The notes beneath the pieces are model-generated. The model did no database searches. It saw only the letters and a program-made list of their open reading frames with translations, and was not told the origin of the DNA. The translations under genes and the position numbers were made by a program. Source: a bacterium (lineage in GTDB: Bacteria > Chloroflexota > Dehalococcoidia > Tepidiformales > Tepidiformaceae). From it: 5,179 bases of DNA. Every line of letters starts with the position of its first letter. The first letter of the stretch is position 1. The stretch covers positions 1-5,179 of the forward strand of contig CAMAUF010000191.1 in assembly GCA_945861295.1 (NCBI GenBank), written 5' to 3'. Positions 1 through 4,457 of the stretch are shown here, in pieces.

Positions 1-262
1 CGGCACGATCAACCTCTTCGCGGGCTTCCCGCCCAATTCGCTGCACCAACTCGACCTCAACCGCGTCCATTACGACGAAATCCGCATCCTCGGGACGCAG
101 AACGCGCCGTTCCCGCTGTATGCCCGGGCCGCGGCGATGCTCCCGCGCCTGCCGCAAATCGACCGTGTGATCACGAACCGTTACACCTTGGCCGAAGCGG
201 CGACGGCTTATTCGGCGCGGCTCGGCAAGGACGGGCTGAAGTCCGCCATCGTGATGGCGTAG
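1..262 (+). CDS. Zinc-type medium-chain alcohol/sorbitol dehydrogenase, C-terminal fragment
   Basis: This is the last 86 codons of a gene that begins before the window; the frame opens at base 2 and ends with TAG at 260-262. The visible protein starts with GTINLFAGFPP, followed by LDLNRVHYDE and ILGTQNA. This is the end of the NAD(P)-binding Rossmann domain and the return to the catalytic domain in the sorbitol/L-threonine/galactitol dehydrogenase branch of the medium-chain dehydrogenases. It closes with the family ending, a segment like ITNRYTLAEAATAYS and then GLKSAIVMA. Such enzymes oxidise a secondary alcohol of a polyol, sugar or amino acid with NAD(P)+ in the cytoplasm, usually with catalytic zinc. 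The zinc ligands and the cofactor-specifying loop lie upstream of the window, so the substrate cannot be read. No clear terminator follows; an inverted repeat at 265-291 begins three bases after the stop. Confidence 0.83.
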   Translation, partial: GTINLFAGFPPNSLHQLDLNRVHYDEIRILGTQNAPFPLYARAAAMLPRLPQIDRVITNRYTLAEAATAYSARLGKDGLKSAIVMA

Positions 263-264
263 GC

Positions 265-291
265 GCCGCCAGCTTCGGGTACACTGGCGGC
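265..291. promoter_or_regulatory. Inverted repeat and -10-like element before the antitoxin gene (candidate autoregulatory operator)
   Basis: GCCGCCAG (265-272) and CTGGCGGC (284-291) form a perfect 8-base inverted repeat with an 11-base spacer, and the right arm ends immediately before the ATG at 292. The hexamer TACACT (280-285) lies across the spacer and right arm and leaves exactly six bases before the ATG, the spacing expected for a leaderless transcript starting at the start codon. Type II antitoxins commonly bind palindromes over their own promoter, so an operator is the favoured reading. A terminator hairpin for the upstream dehydrogenase is possible, but no T-run follows. No Shine-Dalgarno sequence is visible. 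Confidence 0.45.
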
Positions 292-579
292 ATGGCCATC
301 GAAGTCGCGCTATCGGAGTTTGTCGCCCACTCGGAGGCGTACCTGCGCCGTGTCCAGGACGAGGGTGAAGAGCTGCGGGTTTCGCCGGACACGGGCGGCC
401 ACCGCGGTGCGCCTTTAGCTGGAGGCTTTCAACAGCCTTTCACATGGGAACAGTTCATCGACCTCATGACGAGCCTGCCGCCGATGGACCCGGACGACAC
501 AGAAGCGTTCGCCAAGGCGATTGAGGACGGTCGCCAGGAGCTCAACGCTCAGCCGTTGCCAGAGTACTCGTGGGATTAG
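292..579 (+). CDS. Phd/VapB-like type II antitoxin
   Basis: This 95-residue acidic protein is probably the antitoxin partner of the PIN toxin that overlaps its 3' end. The N-terminus (VALSEFVAHSEAYLRRVQDEGEEL, roughly residues 5-28) matches the Phd/YefM pattern: a short strand, the helix in which SEF begins and YLRRV continues, then a Gly-Glu-Glu turn. In this family that region dimerises and binds operator DNA. Residues about 65-95 (DPDDTEAFAKAIEDGRQELN and on) resemble the flexible acidic tail that wraps around and inhibits a VapC toxin. The middle (about 30-48, containing DTGGHRGAPLAGG) fits the usual hairpin ending in Arg-Pro-Val-Ala poorly and may be divergent or frameshift-damaged. The ATG at 292 fits the family's N-terminus and a leaderless promoter. 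Assignment rests on weak residue similarity plus strong context. Confidence 0.62.
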   Translation: MAIEVALSEFVAHSEAYLRRVQDEGEELRVSPDTGGHRGAPLAGGFQQPFTWEQFIDLMTSLPPMDPDDTEAFAKAIEDGRQELNAQPLPEYSWD

Positions 580-977
580 AAGTAGACTCGTCGGCCTTCA
601 TCGCCGTAGAGCGACGTGGTCTCGGAATCGCCGAGCTTCGAGACGCCTTTCCAGGTGAAACCTTGGTCACCTCCGTCGTGGTGGTCAGCGAGCTGCTTCA
701 CGGGGTAGAACGGGCTGCGTTAACCCACAAAGCGGAGCGGCTCAGACGGGTCGAGGCCTTCATCCGCTCGATTCCCGTGATCCCGGTCGACCTGGATGTG
801 GCGCGGAGCCATGCGAAGCTCCGGGCGGAGCTTGGACGCTCAGGTCAGCCAATCGGGCCACACGACCTCTGGATTGCCGCGACGGCCCTCGCCTACGGCC
901 ACGGCGTGCTCACCCTGAACGAGCGCGAGTTTCGCCGCGTGCCAGGCCTCCGCGTCGAAGTCCTGGCGGGTCCGTAA
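570..977 (+). CDS. vapC: VapC-type PIN-domain ribonuclease toxin
   Basis: This 135-residue protein has normal VapC length and the full PIN-domain layout. The acidic metal-binding residues are visible: D6 in the first strand (EVDSSAFIA), E41 in VVSELLHGVERA and D99 in GPHDLWIAATAL. N117 in LTLNEREFRRVPGL takes the place of the fourth, often acidic, position; asparagine is common there. VapC toxins are Mg2+/Mn2+-dependent endoribonucleases that cut tRNA or rRNA and stop translation when the antitoxin is degraded; the target here is unknown. The likely start is GTG at 570, inside the last codons of the antitoxin (10-base overlap), as no better in-frame start precedes D6. The overlap suggests translational coupling, so toxin would be made only with antitoxin. 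Nothing indicates truncation, and the toxin looks active. Confidence 0.9.
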   Translation: MGLEVDSSAFIAVERRGLGIAELRDAFPGETLVTSVVVVSELLHGVERAALTHKAERLRRVEAFIRSIPVIPVDLDVARSHAKLRAELGRSGQPIGPHDLWIAATALAYGHGVLTLNEREFRRVPGLRVEVLAGP

Positions 978-1045
978 GGCGGCCCAGCCCAGGGCGAGCG
1001 TGCCGCGTCCGAGGCCAGGCCGCCCGCGATGCCCCGCTCTTCGGC

Positions 1046-1070
1046 GTATGCCACAATCGTCAGTGCATAC
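1046..1070. promoter_or_regulatory. Dyad around a -10-like element upstream of cysM
   Basis: GTATGC (1046-1051) and GCATAC (1065-1070) are perfect inverted arms separated by 13 bases. The spacer begins with CACAAT (1052-1057), a plausible -10 hexamer that would start a transcript about 30 bases before the cysM ATG. No good -35 element is visible. The arrangement fits a repressor or activator site over the cysM promoter, but a 6-base dyad can occur by chance. Confidence 0.3.
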
Positions 1071-1093
1071 ACAAGGGCCGCGCGACGCCCCGC

Positions 1094-2056
1094 ATGCGAG
1101 GGGAACCTGCCTTGGCGCTCTATCGCTCGATCATCGACCTCATCGGAAATACACCGCTGGTGGAGCTCAGGTCTCTCGCGCCGCGGCCGGACGTCCATAT
1201 CTACGCCAAGCTCGAAGGGCAAAACCCGACCGGCTCCGTCAAAGACCGCATCGCCAAGTATATGATCGAAGCGGCGGAGCAGCGCGGCGAGCTGAAGCCC
1301 GGCGACACGATCCTCGAGCCGACCTCTGGCAACACCGGTATCGGGCTCGCCATGATCGGCCGGGTGAAGGGCTATCGTGTGGTTTGCGTGATGCCCGAAA
1401 ACGTCAGCGCCGAACGCACCCAACTGTTGCGCGCCTTCGGCGCGGACATTATCTACACGCCGGGCGACCTCGGCTCGAACGGGGCCATCGCTCACGCCAA
1501 GCAGGTGGTCGCGGAGAACCCAGGCAAGTATTACTTCCCGTATCAGTATGGCAACGAGGCGAACCCGCGCGCCCACTACGAAACCACCGGCCCCGAAATC
1601 CTGCGCGACCTGCCGCAGACCACGGCGTTCATCGCCGGCCTCGGCACCGGCGGCACGCTGACCGGGACGGGGCGCTACCTGAAGGACACGAAGCCCAGCG
1701 TCCGCGTGATCGCCGCTGCCCCACACCCGGGCGACATGGTCCAGGGCCTCCGCGCGCTCGAGGACGGCTTCATCCCTGAGATCTTCGACGAATCGGTGCT
1801 CGACGGGAAGATCGTGGTCGACTCCAAGAGTTCGTTCGCGATGGCGAAGGAACTGACCCAACGCGAAGGCCTCTTCGTTGGCGTCAGTTGCGGCAGCGTC
1901 GTCCGCGCCGCAATCAAGGCCAGCGAGCGCCTGGCCGGGGAACAACACATCGTCTGCCTGTTGGCCGATGGAGGCTGGAAGTATCTCTCTTCCAACCTCT
2001 GGACCGTCGAATGGGACGACCAGCCCGACGGGGTGGAGAGTAAGATCTGGTGGTAG
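1094..2056 (+). CDS. cysM: Cysteine synthase, CysM type (PLP-dependent, fold type II)
   Basis: This 320-residue cytoplasmic enzyme makes L-cysteine by replacing the activated hydroxyl of a serine ester with a sulfur nucleophile. Visible hallmarks are IGNTPLVEL (17-25), the PLP Schiff-base lysine K50 in NPTGSVKDR, the substrate loop TSGNTGI (77-83), the phosphate-binding GTGGT (184-188) and S265 in GVSCGS, which contacts the pyridine nitrogen. Length and order match Mycobacterium tuberculosis CysM, including QYGN, the GLRALEDGF segment and a C-terminal tail ending KIWW. In that enzyme the substrate is O-phosphoserine, with sulfur from the thiocarboxylated carrier CysO. R220 lies where an arginine selects phosphoserine, so the same chemistry is inferred, not shown. 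Neither CysO nor Mec is in view. The ATG at 1094 is reported, but TTG at 1112, preceded by GAGGGG (1099-1104), gives the more family-like start MALYRSIIDLIGNTP. No intrinsic terminator is obvious in the 45-base convergent gap downstream. Confidence 0.93.
   Translation: MRGEPALALYRSIIDLIGNTPLVELRSLAPRPDVHIYAKLEGQNPTGSVKDRIAKYMIEAAEQRGELKPGDTILEPTSGNTGIGLAMIGRVKGYRVVCVMPENVSAERTQLLRAFGADIIYTPGDLGSNGAIAHAKQVVAENPGKYYFPYQYGNEANPRAHYETTGPEILRDLPQTTAFIAGLGTGGTLTGTGRYLKDTKPSVRVIAAAPHPGDMVQGLRALEDGFIPEIFDESVLDGKIVVDSKSSFAMAKELTQREGLFVGVSCGSVVRAAIKASERLAGEQHIVCLLADGGWKYLSSNLWTVEWDDQPDGVESKIWW
1099..1114 (+). promoter_or_regulatory. Shine-Dalgarno-like GAGGGG and alternative TTG start of cysM
   Basis: GAGGGG at 1099-1104 is followed by a 7-base spacer and an in-frame TTG at 1112-1114. 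No comparable purine run precedes the ATG at 1094. If this site is used, the protein is six residues shorter and starts just before the conserved YRSIIDLIGNTP segment. It is the strongest evidence against the upstream ATG. Confidence 0.4.
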
Positions 2057-2101
2057 CGCCCCCGCAACCTCCTCGTCCTACCCCCACGACCGCCAGCAGA
2101 G

Positions 2102-2296
2102 CTAGCCGAGCGCAGCGGCCTTCTTCTGGCTTTCCCGGTGCGGCGTGATCGGGCCATGCGATCCCGAGGCGGCAAGCACCAACGAGTTCTGGAAGGTCGG
2201 CTCACAGGCGGCACACAGGTCGTATACCAGCCCGCGCTGACCCCATTCCATGACCCGACTGCACCAAACGCAGATGACTGACTTGGTAACCGACAT
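2102..2296 (-). CDS. Small four-cysteine zinc-ribbon-like protein, function unknown
   Basis: This 64-residue protein is convergent with cysM. Two CxxC knuckles are visible: C9-V-W-C12 and C28-A-A-C31, separated by 15 residues. This is the geometry of a small zinc ribbon or rubredoxin-like knuckle binding one Zn2+ through four thiolates. The core ICVWCSRVM ... YDLCAACEP recalls short cysteine motifs of the form ICxWCxxV ... GICPxC seen in bacterial signalling and hypothetical proteins. The C-terminal third (HRESQKKAAALG) is polar and basic and looks unstructured. No membrane segment or signal peptide is present. The gene is probably real despite its size: the minus-strand AGGAGGGG (2310 to 2303) is a near-ideal Shine-Dalgarno sequence six bases before the ATG. 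DNA, RNA or protein binding are all possible; no specific function can be assigned. Confidence 0.7.
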   Translation of the reverse strand: MSVTKSVICVWCSRVMEWGQRGLVYDLCAACEPTFQNSLVLAASGSHGPITPHRESQKKAAALG

Positions 2297-2302
2297 AATG
2301 CG

Positions 2303-2310
2303 CCCCTCCT
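2303..2310 (-). promoter_or_regulatory. Strong Shine-Dalgarno sequence of the zinc-ribbon gene
   Basis: Read on the minus strand, AGGAGGGG lies with its AGGAGG core eight bases before the ATG at 2296. It is the best ribosome binding site in the window, sets the start codon and is the main argument that this 64-codon frame is translated. Confidence 0.75.
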
Positions 2311-2343
2311 GAATAGCGGTTCACTCAGTCAGCGGGGGCGCGC

Positions 2344-2361
2344 CGTAACCATTACGTTACG
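2344..2361. promoter_or_regulatory. Operator-like dyad CGTAAC-N6-GTTACG upstream of the zinc-ribbon gene
   Basis: CGTAAC (2344-2349) and GTTACG (2356-2361) are perfect inverted arms around a 6-base spacer. The right side also holds TTACG twice in tandem (2352-2356 and 2357-2361), so CGTAA/TTACG half-sites occur three times in 18 bases. The element is AT-richer than its surroundings, about 50 bases upstream of the zinc-ribbon ATG and beyond the transporter stop. On the minus strand it contains TAACGT, a possible -10, but no matching -35 is visible. A transcription-factor site is the best guess; the stem is too weak for a terminator. Confidence 0.38.
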
Positions 2362-2425
2362 TCCACGGTGTCGCCCGGACGAGGGCAATTCTCGTGATGA
2401 AAGAGTGTACGAATGGTGACGCGAG

Positions 2426-3301
2426 CTACAGGATGACAAGCACGATCCCGGCGACCGAGAGCGCCGTCCCGCCGATAGTCCGCCGCGAGACCTTTTCCTT
2501 TAGGAACAGAACGGAAAGCGGCAGCGCCAACATCGGCGAGCTGGCGTTGAGGATCGTTGTCCGCGCGGCGCCCGCCTCGCCAATCGCATAGACGTAGAGC
2601 AGGCTGCCGAAGAGCGTGCCGACGAGCCCCAGCACCGTCAGGGCCACGAGCGTGGGCCGGTGCGTGACGGCCGCCTTGAGGTCCGCCCGGCCGAACGCGG
2701 CCATGAACACAACCATCCCGATCGCGCCGGCCGGCGTCCGGATGGCCGACGCGGGAATAGCTCCGAGGTCGCCACGCGCGTCCGCGAGCCACAGCGTGGC
2801 GGCGGCCCAGGTGACGCCGACGCCAACCACCATGAGATAGGCGGTGCGGTCCAGCCCGCCCGCTGCCTGTGCGCCCGTCCGCGAGCGGACGATCAGCAAG
2901 ATTCCGGCGGCCACCAGGGCCGCGCCCGCGCCCTGATACCAATGCACCTCCTCGTCCAGCAGCAGGATCCCGCCCCCAATAGTCAAGAGGATGAACAGCG
3001 TCATCGTGATCGTGAAGGCGCGCTGAACACCCAAGCGGGCCAACGCCATGATGTAGAGCGTGTCTCCGATCGCGTAGGCGAGGATGCCGCTGCCGATCAT
3101 CGCGAGCACGGCCGACGCCGGCGCCTCGGCGAGGTCGCCCGTTTGGCCCGAAAGCAGCAACAGGACGGGGATGGCGAGCGACGCGATGATCAGCCGGACG
3201 GTGCTGATCGCGGCGGGCGTGACGCGCGCGGAGAGCGAGGCCATGGCGACGCTCGTCGCCGACCAGGTGAAGGCGGCGATCAGCGCGGCAGCTTCGCCCA
3301 T
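2426..3301 (-). CDS. EamA/DMT-family drug/metabolite transporter
   Basis: This 291-residue, very hydrophobic protein has about ten predicted membrane helices, roughly at residues 2-22, 30-50, 63-89, 92-115, 121-138, 153-172, 186-203, 216-240, 245-267 and 274-291. They form two related five-helix EamA repeats (about 3-138 and 155-290). Repeat features include IGDTLYIMAL with D80 and QRAFTITMTL in the first half. The second half has the corresponding GSLLYVYAIGEAG and ARTTILNASSP segments, then LKEKVS and GGTALSVAGIVLV. DMT carriers exchange small metabolites (amino acids, nucleosides, sugars-phosphate or drugs) across the inner membrane, usually for export. Substrate cannot be predicted from sequence. 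The ATG at 3301 lacks a Shine-Dalgarno sequence; a minus-strand TAATGA ends six bases before it. The gene is divergent from the crotonase gene, and no partner gene shares its operon. Confidence 0.9.
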   Translation of the reverse strand: MGEAAALIAAFTWSATSVAMASLSARVTPAAISTVRLIIASLAIPVLLLLSGQTGDLAEAPASAVLAMIGSGILAYAIGDTLYIMALARLGVQRAFTITMTLFILLTIGGGILLLDEEVHWYQGAGAALVAAGILLIVRSRTGAQAAGGLDRTAYLMVVGVGVTWAAATLWLADARGDLGAIPASAIRTPAGAIGMVVFMAAFGRADLKAAVTHRPTLVALTVLGLVGTLFGSLLYVYAIGEAGAARTTILNASSPMLALPLSVLFLKEKVSRRTIGGTALSVAGIVLVIL

Positions 3302-3307
3302 GGCCGC

Positions 3308-3313
3308 TCATTA
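3308..3313 (-). promoter_or_regulatory. -10-like TAATGA at leaderless spacing before the transporter gene
   Basis: On the minus strand TAATGA (3313 to 3308) is followed by six bases and then the ATG at 3301, the same spacing as TACACT before the antitoxin gene. No Shine-Dalgarno sequence is present, so a leaderless transcript is plausible. The last base of the hexamer deviates from the TAnnnT consensus. Confidence 0.3.
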
Positions 3314-3319
3314 GGCGGT

Positions 3320-3348
3320 GGCGCCGCCGCTGGCGCAAGGGCGGCGCC
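3320..3348. repeat. 9-base perfect inverted repeat in the divergent transporter/crotonase gap
   Basis: GGCGCCGCC (3320-3328) and GGCGGCGCC (3340-3348) are exact reverse complements with an 11-base spacer. They lie 19 bases upstream of the transporter ATG and about 150 bases upstream of the crotonase ATG. It could be an operator for the transporter or a stable GC hairpin. There is no T-run, and neither adjacent gene ends here, so a terminator is unlikely. Confidence 0.35.
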
Positions 3349-3462
3349 TCGCGCCGTCTCGGGGAGGTCGTCAACGATTGCGCACAGGGCTTCGTCATGG
3401 CGCCCCCATCGTGCACGCCAGTTCGGGCGGAACGCGAGCGGGCTTCGCCAGCCGCAACCTGC

Positions 3463-3492
3463 TATCGTGCGCACGCAATCCCGCCCTTGGAG
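3463..3492 (+). promoter_or_regulatory. Possible -10 and Shine-Dalgarno sequence of the crotonase gene
   Basis: GGAG at 3489-3492 sits eight bases before the ATG at 3501 and decides that start over an in-frame ATG at 3318, whose extra residues look non-coding. TATCGT at 3463-3468, preceded by TGC as in an extended -10, could start a transcript with a leader of about 25 bases. The ribosome binding site is reasonable; the promoter is weak. Confidence 0.42.
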
Positions 3493-3500
3493 TTCGCGCC

Positions 3501-4385
3501 ATGCCCTATCCCGAGTACGAGAACATCATCGTCGAGCCGCTGACGGGCGACGACCAAGGCGTCGTCCGCCTGACGCTGAACCGGCCCCAGGCCCTGAACG
3601 CCCTCTCGGCCGGCCTCTTGGACGACCTCTTCGACGCCGTCGACCGGTTCGATGACGACCCTCGCGGCTACGTCCTCATCATTCGCGGGGCCGGGAGGGC
3701 GTTTTCACCGGGCTACGACCTCGTCGGGCGGCGCACGGTCGAGCCTGGCGCGCCCGGCGATATGCTCGCCGAGCAGAGCGTCGGCCGCTCCCGCCGGATC
3801 ATGCTGGATTCGGTCGACCGCTACCTGCGGCTCTTTAATCTGCGCAAGCCGACGATCGCGCAGGTCCACGGGCACTGTATCTCCGGCGGCACCGAGCTCG
3901 CCTCGATGTGCGACTTCCTGATCTGCGCCGAGGACGCCAAATTCGGGCACATCGCCGGGCGCCACATGGGCACGTTGCGGACGCTCTCGCTCCTGCCCTG
4001 GACGGTGGGGTACAAGCGGGCCAAAGAACTCTTTATGACGGGCGAGCTGATCGACGGCAAGACGGCGGCCGAGTGGGGTTTCGCGAACCGGGCCGTGCCG
4101 CTCGAGGATCTCGAAACGGCGACGCTGCACTTCGCGCGGAAGATCATGCGGGTCCCGCTCGAGGTGAACTCGCTGCACAAACACGCCGTGAACCGATGGA
4201 TGGAGATCCAGGGGCTGCACCCCGCTGTGCATTCGGCGGCCGAGTTCGACGTCTACACCGCCTTCATCGATGGCCGTCCCGGCTTCCGCGAGCGTGTGGA
4301 AAAGGACGGCCTGCGGGAGGCACTGAAGTGGCGCGACGCGCAATGGCAGGGCACCTCGCCCTGGGACCACCCGACGAGCAGCTAG
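3501..4385 (+). CDS. Crotonase-superfamily (enoyl-CoA hydratase/isomerase-like) protein
   Basis: This 294-residue protein has the crotonase core: VRLTLNRPQALNALS (23-36), the first oxyanion-hole loop GRAFSPGYDL (65-74) and the second in HGHCISGGTELASMCD (123-138), with G129 as the other oxyanion amide. These hold the thioester carbonyl of an acyl-CoA. E132 matches one of the two hydratase glutamates (Glu144 of rat enoyl-CoA hydratase). The second (Glu164, in the usual FGQPE motif) aligns with A152 in FGHIAGRHMG, so simple hydratase chemistry is doubtful. The region 153-165 (GRHMGTLRTLSLL) and a C-terminal extension with LHKHAVNRWMEI and LREALKWRD set it apart from the shorter (about 260-residue) canonical hydratases. 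Isomerase, hydrolase, lyase or modified hydratase activity are all possible. The start is ATG 3501 with GGAG upstream. The next gene follows after 72 bases on the same strand, so co-transcription is possible. Confidence 0.9.
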   Translation: MPYPEYENIIVEPLTGDDQGVVRLTLNRPQALNALSAGLLDDLFDAVDRFDDDPRGYVLIIRGAGRAFSPGYDLVGRRTVEPGAPGDMLAEQSVGRSRRIMLDSVDRYLRLFNLRKPTIAQVHGHCISGGTELASMCDFLICAEDAKFGHIAGRHMGTLRTLSLLPWTVGYKRAKELFMTGELIDGKTAAEWGFANRAVPLEDLETATLHFARKIMRVPLEVNSLHKHAVNRWMEIQGLHPAVHSAAEFDVYTAFIDGRPGFRERVEKDGLREALKWRDAQWQGTSPWDHPTSS

Positions 4386-4444
4386 GCGCCGCCGCCCCTG
4401 CCGCTTCTGTCCCCGCCCACATCGACCACGGGGGCTGCGAGGCT

Positions 4445-4450
4445 GACAAT
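4445..4450 (+). promoter_or_regulatory. -10-like GACAAT just before the Gfo/Idh/MocA gene
   Basis: GACAAT ends seven bases before the ATG at 4458, so a transcript would begin at or next to the start codon. No Shine-Dalgarno sequence lies upstream. It suggests an independent, leaderless promoter for this gene rather than read-through from the crotonase gene alone. Confidence 0.33.
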
Positions 4451-4457
4451 CGTTGGC

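Noticed and set aside
260..270. The 11-mer TAGGCGCCGCC occurs at 260-270 and again at 4383-4393, both times at a stop codon
   Set aside because: It is GC-rich low-complexity sequence at two unrelated stop codons, and flanking bases do not match; not convincing as a repeat or attachment site.
978..1093. Minus-strand stretch in the vapC-cysM gap reading like ALTIVAYAEERGIAGG
   Set aside because: The translation looks protein-like for a short distance, but it has no start signal of its own and runs into antisense cysM; probably chance.
893..1948. 351-codon open frame antisense to cysM
   Set aside because: It is an antisense shadow of a clear cysM gene. The composition is Arg/Ala/Gly-rich with no recognisable domain, as GC-rich third positions produce.
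2352..3416. 354-codon minus-strand frame over the transporter
   Set aside because: It is out of frame with the membrane protein, rich in Arg/Gly/Ala/His, and has no hydrophobic helices; the EamA frame explains the region.
3318..3500. N-terminal extension of the crotonase from an upstream in-frame ATG
   Set aside because: The extra 61 residues are Arg/Ala/Ser-rich without family similarity, while ATG 3501 has GGAG eight bases upstream and the normal N-terminus.
2660..3655. 331-codon plus-strand frame opposite the transporter
   Set aside because: It is an antisense shadow with low-complexity Arg/Gly/Asp composition, running into the real crotonase gene in the wrong frame.
4410..4433. Weak hairpin (CCCCG ... 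CGGGG) after the crotonase gene as a terminator
   Set aside because: It has only about five strong pairs, a long loop and no T-run, so it does not support an intrinsic terminator.
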